From: an uncultured Rhodospirillaceae bacterium
GTDB taxonomy: Bacteria > Pseudomonadota > Alphaproteobacteria > Reyranellales > Reyranellaceae
Direction: 5' to 3'
Length of the DNA: 64,000 nt
Assembly (NCBI GenBank): GCA_945952105.1
Contig: CAMFGZ010000015.1
Coordinates: forward strand, 1-64,000
Both the position numbers and the translations under genes were made by a program. Below, in pieces: positions 52,323 through 61,616 of this stretch. The notes under the pieces are model-generated. The model searched no databases, was not told where the DNA came from, and saw only the letters and a list, made by a program, of their open reading frames with translations. The number at the start of each line of letters is the position of its first letter. Position 1 is the stretch's first letter.

Positions 52323-53603
52323 ATGACCGACGCCATGCCTGTCGGCGACCGCAAGCCGCTCCCCCCTCCCGTCGACGAGACCGGCGTCGTCGGCTGGGCC
52401 CGAAAGAACCTGTTCTCGAGTTGGGGCAACGGGATCACCACGATCGTGCTGATCGCAGCGGTCGTCTGGATCTTGAACTGGTTCCTCGAATGGGCGCTGT
52501 TCACCGCCAACTTCACGGCCACGACCGGCAGCGAATGTCGCGGCGGCGGTGCCTGCTGGGCCCTCATCCGCGAGAAGTTCCGCTATATTTTCTTCGGCTC
52601 CTTCCCTTATCAGCAGCACTGGCGACCGCTCTTCGCGGTCATCACCATGCTGGCCATGCTGGTGCTCAGCGCCGACCGCCGCATGTGGAACTGGCGCCTG
52701 CTCGTGATCTGGGGCGTCGGCTCGTTCATCACCTTCCTGCTGATGTTCGGACAGATCCACATTCCGCTCAGCCTCATCCTGTTCGTCGCCCTCGCCGGCG
52801 GCGTGATCGGCCTGACGCTGCGCAGCGCCCTGGCGCCCTCCTCGGAGCGGATGGCCTACTACGCGCTCATCGGCATCGGTGTCGTGGGCCTGGCCCTGCG
52901 CATCGCGGGCGTCCTGCCGAAGTGGAGCATCGCCATCGCCCCGCTCAGCTACGTCGAGACCAGCCTCTGGGGCGGCCTGCCGGTGACGCTGATCCTGGCC
53001 ACCTACGGCCTCGCCTTCGCGTTCCCCTACGGCATCCTGCTGGCGCTCGGCCGACGCTCCAACCTGCCGCTCATCAAGGGACTGTGCGTGGGTTTCATCG
53101 AGCTGATCCGCGGCGTGCCGCTGATCAGCCTGCTGATCATGGCGTCGGTCATGCTCCCGCTGTTCCTGCCCTCCGGCACGACCATCGACAAGTTCCTGCG
53201 CGCCCAGGTCGCCGTCATCCTGTTCGCCGGCGCCTACATCGCGGAGGTCATCCGCGGCGGCCTGCAGTCGCTGCCGAAGGGCCAATTCGAGGCCGCTGAC
53301 GCGATGGGCCTGAACTACCCGCAGAAGACGCTGCTGATCATCCTGCCGCAGGCGCTGCGGGTGGTGATCCCCCCGCTCATCAACACCTTCATCGGCTTCT
53401 TCAAGGACACGTCGCTCGTGCTGATCATCGGCATCTTCGACTTCCTGAACACCGCCAACCAGGCGCTGGTCGACCCCAACTGGGCGGGCTTCCCGGGCGA
53501 GGTCTACCTGTTCGCCGCCTTCGTCTACTTCATCTTCTGTTTCTCGATGTCGCGGTACAGCAAGTACCTCGAATTCGAGCTCAACAAGGGTACGCGCCGC
53601 TAG
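52323..53603 (+). CDS. aapM: Amino acid ABC transporter permease, AapM type
   Basis: The 426-residue protein has several N-terminal hydrophobic segments before the permease core, with EAA loop EAADAMGLNYPQKTLLIILPQ. It is the usual partner of AapQ. The start is directly after the aapQ stop. Its C terminus ends in charged KYLEFELNKGTRR. Confidence 0.92.
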   Translation: MTDAMPVGDRKPLPPPVDETGVVGWARKNLFSSWGNGITTIVLIAAVVWILNWFLEWALFTANFTATTGSECRGGGACWALIREKFRYIFFGSFPYQQHWRPLFAVITMLAMLVLSADRRMWNWRLLVIWGVGSFITFLLMFGQIHIPLSLILFVALAGGVIGLTLRSALAPSSERMAYYALIGIGVVGLALRIAGVLPKWSIAIAPLSYVETSLWGGLPVTLILATYGLAFAFPYGILLALGRRSNLPLIKGLCVGFIELIRGVPLISLLIMASVMLPLFLPSGTTIDKFLRAQVAVILFAGAYIAEVIRGGLQSLPKGQFEAADAMGLNYPQKTLLIILPQALRVVIPPLINTFIGFFKDTSLVLIIGIFDFLNTANQALVDPNWAGFPGEVYLFAAFVYFIFCFSMSRYSKYLEFELNKGTRR

Positions 53604-53623
53604 GCGCCGTCAGGGAGTAACTC

Positions 53624-54394
53624 ATGGCCGCAACCGCCCGCGATCTCTCGAAAGCCGAATCGGTGATCCAGCTGAAAGGCGTCAACAAGTGGTACGGACA
53701 GTTCCACGTGCTGACCGACATCAACCTCGACGTGAAGGAAGGCGAGAAGATCGTCATCTGCGGGCCGTCCGGGTCGGGCAAGTCGACGCTGATCCGCTGC
53801 ATCAACCGGCTAGAGGAACATCAGCGCGGCGACATCGTGGTGCATGGCGTCACCTTGTCCAACGACGTGAAGAACATCGAGGCGATCCGCCGAGAAGTCG
53901 GCATGGTGTTCCAGTCGTTCAACCTGTTCCCGCACCTCACCATCCTCGACAACCTCACCCTGGCGCCGATCTGGGTGAAGAAGATGCCGAAGAAGGAGGC
54001 CGAAGAAATCGCCATGAGCCTGCTGACCCGGGTGCGCATCCCGGAACAGGCGCTGAAGTATCCCGGCCAGCTCTCCGGCGGCCAGCAGCAACGCGTGGCG
54101 ATCGCCCGTGCGCTCTGCATGCGGCCCAAGATCATGCTGTTCGACGAGCCGACCTCCGCCCTCGATCCCGAGATGGTGAAGGAAGTTCTGGACGTCATGA
54201 TCGAACTGGCGCGCGAGGGCATGACCATGCTCTGCGTCACCCACGAGATGGGCTTTGCCCGCGCCGTGGCCGACCGCGTGATCTTCATGGACCGCGGCGA
54301 GATCGTGGAACAGAACGAGCCGGAAGAGTTCTTCGCCAATCCGAGGAACGACCGCACCAAGCTCTTCCTGGGCCAGATCCTCCACAACCACTGA
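53624..54394 (+). CDS. aapP: Amino acid ABC transporter ATP-binding protein, AapP type
   Basis: The 256-residue ATPase has Walker [13 protein letters not shown], signature [15 protein letters not shown], Walker [15 protein letters not shown] and H-loop VTHEMG. It powers the aap system and is the last gene of the run, 20 bases after aapM. A hairpin without a T-run follows at 54402. Confidence 0.95.
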   Translation: MAATARDLSKAESVIQLKGVNKWYGQFHVLTDINLDVKEGEKIVICGPSGSGKSTLIRCINRLEEHQRGDIVVHGVTLSNDVKNIEAIRREVGMVFQSFNLFPHLTILDNLTLAPIWVKKMPKKEAEEIAMSLLTRVRIPEQALKYPGQLSGGQQQRVAIARALCMRPKIMLFDEPTSALDPEMVKEVLDVMIELAREGMTMLCVTHEMGFARAVADRVIFMDRGEIVEQNEPEEFFANPRNDRTKLFLGQILHNH

Positions 54395-54401
54395 AGACGC
54401 C

Positions 54402-54422
54402 GCGGAGCCGCCTTGGCTCCGC
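54402..54422 (+). terminator. Hairpin after aapP
   Basis: GCGGAGCC (54402-54409) and GGCTCCGC (54415-54422) pair over a five-base loop. It has no T-run, so termination is uncertain. Confidence 0.4.
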
Positions 54423-54448
54423 CCCGATCTCCGCCTAGAAAGCCGGCC

Positions 54449-55501
54449 ATGAGGATACTCGTCACCGGCGGCGCGGGCTTCATCGGCTCGGCGGTCGTGC
54501 GCCACATCATCCGCGACACCGACTGGAACGTCGCCAACGTCGACAAGCTCACCTATGCCGGCAATCTCGAATCGCTTGCCGAAGCGCGGACCAGCAATCG
54601 CCATCGCCACTACAAGGTGGACATCTGCGATCGCACGGCGCTCGACGCCGTCCTGGCCGAGGTCGAACCCGAGGCCGTCCTCCATCTGGCGGCCGAAAGC
54701 CATGTCGACCGGTCGATCGACGGCGCCGCCCCCTTCATCGAGACCAATGTCGGCGGCACCTACACGCTGCTGGAGGCCGTGCTGGCCTACTGGCGCAGGC
54801 TCGACGACGGGGCACGGGCCCGCTTCCGGTTCCAACACATCTCGACGGACGAAGTGTTCGGATCGCTGGGCCCGACCGGCCGCTTCACGGAGACGACGCC
54901 TTACGCGCCCAACTCGCCCTACTCGGCCAGCAAGGCGGCGTCGGACCATCTCGTCCGTGCCTGGCACCATACTTATGGGTTGCCGACCCTGGCCACGAAC
55001 TGTTCCAACAACTACGGCCCCTATCATTTTCCCGAGAAGCTGATCCCGCTCATCATCATCCGCGCCCTGCGCGGCGAGAGCCTGCCCGTTTACGGCAAGG
55101 GCGAGAACGTGCGGGACTGGCTGCATGTCGAGGATCATGCCGAGGCGCTGACCCTCGTCCTCCGGAAGGGACGGCCGGGCGAGACCTACAACGTCGGTGG
55201 CGACAGCGAGCGCCGGAACATCGACGTGGTGCGCGGCATCTGCCACCTCCTGGACGAGATGGTTCCAGACAGTCCGCACCGGCCGCACGAATCCCTTGTC
55301 AGGTTCGTGACCGACCGGCCCGGCCATGACGCCCGTTACGCCATCGATGCCGGCAAGATCTCGAACGAACTCGGCTGGCGACCGCGGCACGATTTCGAGA
55401 GCGGCCTGCGCAATACCGTCCGCTGGTTCCTCGACAATCGGGCCTGGTGGGAGCGCGTGATGAGTGGAGCCTACCGGGGAGAGCGGTTGGGGCTGGGCTG
55501 A
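54449..55501 (+). CDS. rfbB: dTDP-glucose 4,6-dehydratase
   Basis: The 350-residue extended SDR has [14 protein letters not shown] at the N terminus, the catalytic TDEVFG and YSASKAASD, and the dehydratase stretch [15 protein letters not shown]. It converts dTDP-glucose to dTDP-4-keto-6-deoxyglucose, the branch point to rhamnose and amino deoxy sugars. The other steps (ketoisomerase and aminotransferase) are encoded on the opposite strand nearby. No rmlA or rmlCD is seen. Confidence 0.95.
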   Translation: MRILVTGGAGFIGSAVVRHIIRDTDWNVANVDKLTYAGNLESLAEARTSNRHRHYKVDICDRTALDAVLAEVEPEAVLHLAAESHVDRSIDGAAPFIETNVGGTYTLLEAVLAYWRRLDDGARARFRFQHISTDEVFGSLGPTGRFTETTPYAPNSPYSASKAASDHLVRAWHHTYGLPTLATNCSNNYGPYHFPEKLIPLIIIRALRGESLPVYGKGENVRDWLHVEDHAEALTLVLRKGRPGETYNVGGDSERRNIDVVRGICHLLDEMVPDSPHRPHESLVRFVTDRPGHDARYAIDAGKISNELGWRPRHDFESGLRNTVRWFLDNRAWWERVMSGAYRGERLGLG

Positions 55502-55587
55502 GATAATTGTGGCTATTGGAGGACCTGACGAATCCGCTGCAACCCGGCGGCTGCCTCTTTGTTGAGGGGATAGCAGAGGAGGTCCCC

Positions 55588-55896
55588 ATGAGATCGATCA
55601 ATGGAATTTTTGCTGCGACCCTGATGGCCGCCACCGTCGCCGGATGTGCCTCGGAATCCTACTACGGCCCCAGCAGCAACTATGGTTACGGATACCAGCG
55701 CCCACAGGCCTATGCGCCGGCCTACACGACCTACTATTCGTCACCGGGCGCGTATTATGCGCCGAGCGCCTATCGGACGAGCACCTACAGCTACAGTTAC
55801 GCGCAGCCGCAGACCTATCCGCAACGTGGTGGGTACGACGGCTATTGGGACTACCAGCGCAACTACCGTGGCAGCCGTCCCGCACCGGAACTCTAA
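55588..55896 (+). CDS. Small tyrosine-rich lipoprotein
   Basis: The 102-residue product begins with a signal peptide and a lipobox around VAGC (lipidated Cys near residue 20). The mature part is Tyr/Pro/Ser-rich, with repeats of YxxxY type such as YYSSPGAYYAPSAY and little predicted fold. It lies after rfbB and shares 4 bases with the end of the convergent aminotransferase gene. ATG follows AGAGGAGG. Function unknown; a surface or envelope role is plausible. Confidence 0.78.
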   Translation: MRSINGIFAATLMAATVAGCASESYYGPSSNYGYGYQRPQAYAPAYTTYYSSPGAYYAPSAYRTSTYSYSYAQPQTYPQRGGYDGYWDYQRNYRGSRPAPEL

Positions 55897-57002
55897 GTCG
55901 CCGGGCTTAGCGCCTTTCTGATCGCGGCGCAGACCTCGTCCACTGCTTCAAGCGGCATGTGCGGCCCCATCGGGAGGCTGAGCACCGTGTCGGCCAGCTT
56001 TTCGGCGAGGGGATAGCTTCCCTTGCCCTGACCGAGATCGGCGTAGGCCTCCTGAAGATGCGGCGGAATCGGATAGTGGATCAGAGATCCGATCCCGGCA
56101 ACGTCAAGGGCCTTCACCAATTCTGCACGACGTGCGGTCCGGACGACGTAGAGATGCCAGACGGGTTCCGCCCATTGCGGAACATTGGGTAACGCGAGGC
56201 TTTGAATATCCGCCAGCCTGTCGTCGTACCGTGCCGCGACGATCCGGCGGCGATCGTTCCACTCGTCCAGCTTCGGCAATTTGGCCCTCAGGAACGCCGC
56301 CTGCAATTCATCGAGACGTGAATTGAAACCCCGCTCCAGGTTCACGTACTTCACGCGGCTGCCGTAGTTCCGCAGAACGCGCAGACGCTCGGCAAGCGCC
56401 CCATCGTCGGTCGTGACGGCGCCGCCGTCTCCGAAGGCGCCGATGTTCTTGCTGGGAAAGAAACTGTGCGCGCCGGCATCGCCGAGAGAGCCGGTGCGCC
56501 GCCCGCGGACCCGAGCGCCCTGGGACTGCGCCACGTCCTCGATGACCTTAAGGCCATGCTTGGCGGCCAGCGCCATGATCGCGTCCATGTCGGCGGGCTG
56601 GCCGTACAGGTGAACCGGCATGATCGCCCGCGTCCGGGGTGTCACCGCCGCGGCGATCCGGTCGGGGTCGATGTTCGGTCCGCCGGGCGTCGGTTCGACG
56701 GGCACCACCTTCGCTCCCACCGCCGTCACGGCGAGCCAGGTCGCTATATAGGTATTGGACGGGACGATGACTTCGTCGCCGGTCCCCAGGTTCCAGCCCC
56801 GCAATACGAGCTCGAGCGCTTCCAGGCCGTTGCCAAGTCCCACGCAATGCTTCGTGCCGCAGAACGCGGCATACTCCGCCTCGAAAGCCTCGACCTCCTT
56901 GCCCAGCACGAACCAGCCCGATTCCATCACCCGGGTGTAGGCGGCATCTAGTTCGGGCTTGAGTTCGGTGTAGACCGACTTCATGTCGAGGAAAGGGATC
57001 AT
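55893..57002 (-). CDS. DegT/DnrJ/EryC1/StrS-type sugar aminotransferase (FdtB/QdtB-like)
   Basis: The 369-residue PLP enzyme has the family stretches GNGLEALELVLRGWNLGTGDEVIVPSNTYIAT and the PLP-Lys in FFPSKNIGAFGDGGAV. It transfers an amino group to C3 of a dTDP-keto sugar, as in FdtB or QdtB. The start overlaps the ketoisomerase stop by ATGA, so the two form a pair. The product would be dTDP-3-amino-3,6-dideoxyhexose. Confidence 0.9.
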   Translation of the reverse strand: MIPFLDMKSVYTELKPELDAAYTRVMESGWFVLGKEVEAFEAEYAAFCGTKHCVGLGNGLEALELVLRGWNLGTGDEVIVPSNTYIATWLAVTAVGAKVVPVEPTPGGPNIDPDRIAAAVTPRTRAIMPVHLYGQPADMDAIMALAAKHGLKVIEDVAQSQGARVRGRRTGSLGDAGAHSFFPSKNIGAFGDGGAVTTDDGALAERLRVLRNYGSRVKYVNLERGFNSRLDELQAAFLRAKLPKLDEWNDRRRIVAARYDDRLADIQSLALPNVPQWAEPVWHLYVVRTARRAELVKALDVAGIGSLIHYPIPPHLQEAYADLGQGKGSYPLAEKLADTVLSLPMGPHMPLEAVDEVCAAIRKALSPAT

Positions 57003-57427
57003 GCAATCCTCGCAGCTTCGCGCCTGAAGGCTTCGTAATCGCGCAGATACTCGCCTTCGTCGTAGTGGGTCGAGGCAACCACCAGGATGGTGGTCTGCGG
57101 CGCGAAGTCGGTGAGTTCATGCCAGACCATGGGGGCTATGTGCAGCGCCCGCCCGGGATCGTCGAGCATCACCGTTTCCGTGACGGTGCCGTCGTCGAGG
57201 TGAACCTTGCAGGACCCGTTCATCACCAGCGTCACGAGATGTGACTCGCGATGACCGTGCCGCCCACGCCATTGGCCGGGTGCGATACCGTGCAGCCAGA
57301 ACAGGCGGCGTGGCACGAAGCCGACCTTCTGGTCGAATTCGAGGAAGTTGATGTTGCCGCGTTCGTCGCTCCTTCCCGGAACGGAAAGCCAGCGGCAGTG
57401 ACGGGTCTTGAGAGAAGGAAGTGTCAT
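56999..57427 (-). CDS. Sugar 3,4-ketoisomerase (FdtA/QdtA-like cupin)
   Basis: The 142-residue cupin has the active-site stretch RGRHGHRESHLVTLVMNGSCKVHLDDG and a C-terminal HELTDFAPQTTILVVAS. Such enzymes turn dTDP-4-keto-6-deoxyglucose into the 3-keto form. The choice between FdtA (galacto) and QdtA (gluco) cannot be read here. Start is the ATG at 57427, 19 bases after the DMT permease gene. Confidence 0.87.
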   Translation of the reverse strand: MTLPSLKTRHCRWLSVPGRSDERGNINFLEFDQKVGFVPRRLFWLHGIAPGQWRGRHGHRESHLVTLVMNGSCKVHLDDGTVTETVMLDDPGRALHIAPMVWHELTDFAPQTTILVVASTHYDEGEYLRDYEAFRREAARIA

Positions 57428-57446
57428 CGGAGGGCGGCAGCCTATC

Positions 57447-58376
57447 TCAGCGCTTCATCGTTTGCAGCTTGCGCCATTGCATGTAGACGACCCCGCTCAG
57501 CGCAACCAGCCCACCAACGATCTGGTAGACGTTGGGCATGAAGCCATACGCCATTGACCATAATACGGCGAAAAACGGCACCAGATTGACCCAGAGGGAC
57601 GCAATTGCGACACCGAGCCGGCTGGCGCCGATGTTCCAGAAATAGGCGCCCATGGCGCTGGCGAACACGGCGACCAGCAGAAGCTGCGTCCAGACCCAGA
57701 TATCTGTCACCGCAAACGGCGACCGCGCCCATCCGATTGCCACGAGAGCCAGGCTGAGGGGAACCATCCAGCCCAGAGCCGACAGCGACGCGACATAGGC
57801 GCGGTGGAGCTGGCTGGCGCGGTCGAACCAGGCCTGCGCTTTCAGGCTGTAGAGGGTCCACAAAGCATTGGAGAGCAGGACGATGATCTCGCCGCCACCC
57901 AGGGTGAGGGCACCCCGGCCGAACAGGCTGCCCGCCGCGAGAATGGCGCCGCCCGAGAGGGTGAGCGCCAGCGCCACGCCGAAGCCCGGATCGAAACGCA
58001 TCCCGGTGACGAGGCGCACCGTCACCGCCGCCACGAGCGGACCGGCCACCTGTACCGCGGCGGCCGAAATCGGATTGCTGAAGCGGATGCCGATCGTGAA
58101 GATCACGAAGAAGCCGCTCATCATCAGCCCGATCAGCAGGAACCGCTTCAGGCCGATTTCGATCTTCAGGCTGCCGGCGCCCTCGGCCAGGACGAGCACC
58201 ATCGCCAGCGTGGCCACGGCCATCAGCGTGCGGACGGCCAGCATCGGGACCACGTCGAAATGCTGGAGCATGACCTTGGAGACGGGCACGTTGGCGCCCC
58301 AGCTCAAGCCCACGAACACCATCGCGACGAAGGCGCCCAGAAGGTGGTTCCGGTCGCGGCCAGGAACCTGCATCAT
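57447..58376 (-). CDS. DMT-superfamily (EamA) transporter, copy 1
   Basis: The 309-residue protein has ten hydrophobic segments and two EamA halves, with the family-like PVSAAAVQVAGPLVAAVTVRL (ISAAAVQVAGPLV) in the first. The start overlaps the upstream EamA gene by ATGA. Such proteins export metabolites. The two EamA genes in tandem may form a pair. Confidence 0.86.
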   Translation of the reverse strand: MMQVPGRDRNHLLGAFVAMVFVGLSWGANVPVSKVMLQHFDVVPMLAVRTLMAVATLAMVLVLAEGAGSLKIEIGLKRFLLIGLMMSGFFVIFTIGIRFSNPISAAAVQVAGPLVAAVTVRLVTGMRFDPGFGVALALTLSGGAILAAGSLFGRGALTLGGGEIIVLLSNALWTLYSLKAQAWFDRASQLHRAYVASLSALGWMVPLSLALVAIGWARSPFAVTDIWVWTQLLLVAVFASAMGAYFWNIGASRLGVAIASLWVNLVPFFAVLWSMAYGFMPNVYQIVGGLVALSGVVYMQWRKLQTMKR

Positions 58377-59293
58377 CGCCGCGCCGCCCGCGTCTGGCGG
58401 ATCTGGAGCTGGGCGATGCCGCCCAGGACGACCAGGCCGCCAACGACCTGCAGCCAGCTCGGCTCGCGGCCCATCAGCGCGGCAAGGCCGATCGCGAAGA
58501 CCGGCGCGGAATTGGCGAACAGCGATGCGACAGGCACGCCAACCAGCGACACACCGGTGTTCCAGAGCAGGACAGCCGCGGCGACGCCCAGGACACCGAT
58601 CCACACGATCATGCCCCACTCGCCTGGTGTCGGCGGGCGAGTGGGCCAGACGAGTCCCCCCAATGCCCAGACGACGCCGCAGACCACGCCCAGCAACACG
58701 CTGGCCACGCTCGAGGTGAGTGCCGACAGCGCGATCTGGCCACGGTCCGAAAGCCATTGCTGGGCGCGTATCGAGTACCAGCTCCAGCAAAGCTGCGCGA
58801 GCACCAGCAGCCCCTCGCCCCCTTCGAGGCCGAAGGAGCCGGGCGCGCGCCCTGGCGTCCCAAGGACGACCACGATGCCGCCAAACACCACCAGGACCAG
58901 CGTGAAGAAAAAGCCGGGCGGTGTGGTCGAGCCCAGCATCACGCGCGACAGAAGCGTCGCCCAGATCGGCCCGCACATCAGGACGATCGCCGAGGTGGCA
59001 GGATGGGCGTGCGCCACGCCGAACGTGTAGAGCACCGAGAAGGCCGTCATCGCCGTACCGAGCTGCAGCAGCCGGCCCCATGGCAGCGGCCGCGGCGCCA
59101 CCGTCGGCGGATTGCTCAGCAGCACGGCCAGCCACAGCACCGGCATGCCGAGGATGTAGCGCGACCAGGACAGAAGCCAGTTGTCGTACTGCTCGGCCAG
59201 CGCCGCCAGCACGGGGATCATCGATCCCCAGATGAGGGCCGCCAGCAGCAGCACGAGGGAGGCACGCCGCAGCGCGCCGGCGGACGGAGACAC
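58373..59293 (-). CDS. DMT-superfamily (EamA) transporter, copy 2
   Basis: The 306-residue membrane protein also has ten segments and two EamA halves. I place the start at GTG 59293, 11 bases after folB; a longer frame from ATG 59350 would overlap folB by 46 bases. Function unknown. It may export a pteridine or unrelated metabolite. Confidence 0.82.
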   Translation of the reverse strand: MSPSAGALRRASLVLLLAALIWGSMIPVLAALAEQYDNWLLSWSRYILGMPVLWLAVLLSNPPTVAPRPLPWGRLLQLGTAMTAFSVLYTFGVAHAHPATSAIVLMCGPIWATLLSRVMLGSTTPPGFFFTLVLVVFGGIVVVLGTPGRAPGSFGLEGGEGLLVLAQLCWSWYSIRAQQWLSDRGQIALSALTSSVASVLLGVVCGVVWALGGLVWPTRPPTPGEWGMIVWIGVLGVAAAVLLWNTGVSLVGVPVASLFANSAPVFAIGLAALMGREPSWLQVVGGLVVLGGIAQLQIRQTRAARR

Positions 59294-59304
59294 CGGTGCG
59301 CCGC

Positions 59305-59676
59305 TCAGCCCGGCGAGCGACGGCGGACCGCCTCGTAGCCGACGCGGCAATCCTTGTAGACGTCGGGCTTCTCGGTCGAGACGCGGGCCTCGACCACCTG
59401 CGGCTGGGTGAGGCAGAGATCGAGGATCTCCTCGACCAGCGTCTCCTGGAGGTTGAAGTGCCGGCTGCCGGCGAGCGACACGATCCCGTCGTGCACGATG
59501 TCGTAGTTCAACACGTTGGCGATGCTGTCGTCGGCCGCCCGCTCGGGCTCACCCAGCAACAGGTCGACATTGATGACGACGGCCTGCGGCCTCGCGAGTT
59601 CGAAGTCGTAGATGCCGATCGAGACCTGCAGGCGCATATCGCGGATGAAGATGCGGCGCTGGGAAATGGCGGCCAT
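59305..59676 (-). CDS. folB: Dihydroneopterin aldolase
   Basis: The 123-residue protein has the FolB fold: RLQVSIGIYDFELARPQAVVINVDLLLGE and later NLQETLVEEILDLCLTQPQVVEARVSTEKPDVYKDCRVG. It cleaves dihydroneopterin to hydroxymethyldihydropterin and glycolaldehyde in folate synthesis. It starts two bases after the upstream SDR stop. The A8 run at the end of that SDR could allow an in-frame fusion. Confidence 0.92.
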   Translation of the reverse strand: MAAISQRRIFIRDMRLQVSIGIYDFELARPQAVVINVDLLLGEPERAADDSIANVLNYDIVHDGIVSLAGSRHFNLQETLVEEILDLCLTQPQVVEARVSTEKPDVYKDCRVGYEAVRRRSPG

Positions 59677-59678
59677 GG

Positions 59679-60440
59679 TCACTTCTTCTTTTTTTTGTCG
59701 AAGGCGATGTCGCGCGGACGGCCGGTCAGATGCTCGCCGCTGTCGACGACGATCGTGTCGCCCGTGTAGCTCGGCGTCGCCACGATGAAGCGGAGCGCGC
59801 GGACGAGATCGTCGGTCGTTACACCGACGCCCAGCGGGTTGGCGGCATGCTGCTCGGCAAAGCGCGCATCCGTCTGGCTGCCACTGCGCAAGGTCAGGCC
59901 CGGCGCGATCCCGGCCACCCGCAGGCGCGGCGCGAAGGACTGCGCCAGAAGGGTCGTCAGCCCCTGAAGTCCCACCTTCGAAAGCGTGTAGGTGAGGAAG
60001 TCGGGATTGAGGTTGAACAGCTTCTGGTCGAGCACGTTCACGACCAGCCCGGTCTCTCCCGCGGGAAGTTGCCGGGCCAGCGCCTGTGACAGGAGCAACG
60101 GCGCCCGCAGGTTGATCGCCATGTGCAAATCGAAATCGGCCGCGGTCGCCATCGGCGCCCGGTCGAGCTTGAAGAGCGAGGCGCTGTTCACCAGGCAGGT
60201 GAGCTTCACGCCGGGCGCCCGGCACTTGCCGATCAGCGCCTCCGTCTGTCGAGGCGAGGCGAGATCGGCCTTTACCGCCACCGCCTTCCCGCCGGCCGCC
60301 CGGATGTCAGCCACGGTCTCCTTCGCCCCGGCGGCGGAGGCCTTGTGATGCACGAAGACGAAGAAGCCGTCGGCCGCCAGCGCCATCGCGAGCGCACGGC
60401 CGATCCGTACTCCCGCCCCCGTGACCAATGCGCCTTTCAT
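59679..60440 (-). CDS. FolM/pteridine-reductase-like SDR
   Basis: The 253-residue SDR has the pteridine-reductase-like TGAGVRIGRALAMAL (TGxxxRIG) in place of the classic TGxxxGIG, and YTLSK as catalytic Tyr-Lys. FolM reduces dihydromonapterin in folate-type metabolism; the folB gene directly after it supports that. The C terminus ends in five lysines encoded by AAA AAA AAG AAG AAG before TGA. It heads a six-gene minus-strand run. Confidence 0.82.
   Translation of the reverse strand: MKGALVTGAGVRIGRALAMALAADGFFVFVHHKASAAGAKETVADIRAAGGKAVAVKADLASPRQTEALIGKCRAPGVKLTCLVNSASLFKLDRAPMATAADFDLHMAINLRAPLLLSQALARQLPAGETGLVVNVLDQKLFNLNPDFLTYTLSKVGLQGLTTLLAQSFAPRLRVAGIAPGLTLRSGSQTDARFAEQHAANPLGVGVTTDDLVRALRFIVATPSYTGDTIVVDSGEHLTGRPRDIAFDKKKKK
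59688..59694 (-). promoter_or_regulatory. A AAA AAG slippery heptamer at the SDR end
   Basis: On the minus strand, in the correct phase, A AAA AAG occurs within an eight-A run two codons before the stop region (stop TGA at 59681-59679). A -1 shift here would read on through GAA GAA GTG ACC into the folB ATG without a stop. This is the same heptamer used by dnaX in E. coli. No stem or stimulatory site was found. Confidence 0.45.
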
Positions 60441-60494
60441 TCTGCGACACCCGCCCTTGGTGACTGAAAGAGGCCGCGGTTCTAGCATGCGACC

Positions 60495-61616
60495 ATGAAT
60501 TCGTCCCCGTTCGAAACCGTCGACTGCGTTGTCATTGGCGCAGGTGTTGTAGGTCTTGCCGTCGCCCGCGCGCTTGCCCTTGCGGGCCGTGAGGTCATCA
60601 TCGTGGAGGCGGCCGAGGCCATCGGCACCGAAACGAGTTCGCGCAACTCCGAGGTCATCCACGCCGGCATCTACTACCCCAAGGGCAGCTTGATGGCCCG
60701 CTCCTGCGTCACCGGCCGGCGCATGCTCTATGCCTATTGCAAGGACCACGGCGTGCCGCATCTCAACTGCGGCAAGCTGATCGTGGCGACCAACCAGGCG
60801 GAGGCCGAGAAGCTCGCCGAGATCAAGGGCCGCGCCGAGGCCAACGGCGTCGAAGGCATGCGCTTCCTGAGCGCCGCCGAAGCGATCGCCATGGAACCGA
60901 ACCTGCAATGCACGGCCGCCCTCTTCTCGCCCAGCACGGGGATCGTCGACAGCCACTCCTACATGCTGGCGCTGCAGGGTGACGCCGAAAGCCACGGCGC
61001 GATGTTCGCCTTCAACAGTCCGGTGAAGAGCGGTCGTGTCGTCGACGGCGGCGTGGAGATCGAGGTCGGCGGAACCGAGCCGATGAACCTGCGTTGCCGC
61101 CTGCTGATCAACGCGGCGGGCCTGCACGCCCCGACCTTGGCAAAAAAGATCGTGGGCATGCCATCCGAGCACATCCCGACCGCGTACTACGCCAAAGGAA
61201 ACTACTTCACCTTGACCGGCCGTTCGCCCTTCTCCCGCCTCATCTACCCGGTGCCCGTTCCGGGCGGCCTGGGCGTACACATCACCGTCGACATGGGCGG
61301 CCAGGCGAAGTTCGGTCCCGACGTCGAGTGGATCGACGGCATCGAATACACGGTCGATCCACATCGCGCCGACAAGTTCTATGCCGCCGTCCGCAAATAC
61401 TGGCCCGGAATCAAGGACGGTTCGCTGCAGCCCGGTTACGCCGGCATCCGCCCCAAGATCGTGCCGCAGGGCGCACCGGCGCAGGACTTCACCATCACCG
61501 GCCCGGCAGATCACGGCGTCGCGGGTCTCATCCACCTGTTCGGCATCGAATCGCCCGGCCTCACGGCCTCTCTGGCGCTGGCCGAGCAGGTGCGCGACCT
61601 CGCGTCGGCTGCATGA
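60495..61616 (+). CDS. FAD-dependent oxidoreductase, L-2-hydroxyglutarate oxidase (LhgO)-like
   Basis: The 373-residue protein has the N-terminal dinucleotide motif [29 protein letters not shown] and the family stretch [17 protein letters not shown]. LhgO oxidises L-2-hydroxyglutarate to 2-oxoglutarate and passes electrons to quinone. The start is 54 bases from the divergent SDR. The next gene overlaps by ATGA. Substrate likely but not certain. Confidence 0.88.
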   Translation: MNSSPFETVDCVVIGAGVVGLAVARALALAGREVIIVEAAEAIGTETSSRNSEVIHAGIYYPKGSLMARSCVTGRRMLYAYCKDHGVPHLNCGKLIVATNQAEAEKLAEIKGRAEANGVEGMRFLSAAEAIAMEPNLQCTAALFSPSTGIVDSHSYMLALQGDAESHGAMFAFNSPVKSGRVVDGGVEIEVGGTEPMNLRCRLLINAAGLHAPTLAKKIVGMPSEHIPTAYYAKGNYFTLTGRSPFSRLIYPVPVPGGLGVHITVDMGGQAKFGPDVEWIDGIEYTVDPHRADKFYAAVRKYWPGIKDGSLQPGYAGIRPKIVPQGAPAQDFTITGPADHGVAGLIHLFGIESPGLTASLALAEQVRDLASAA

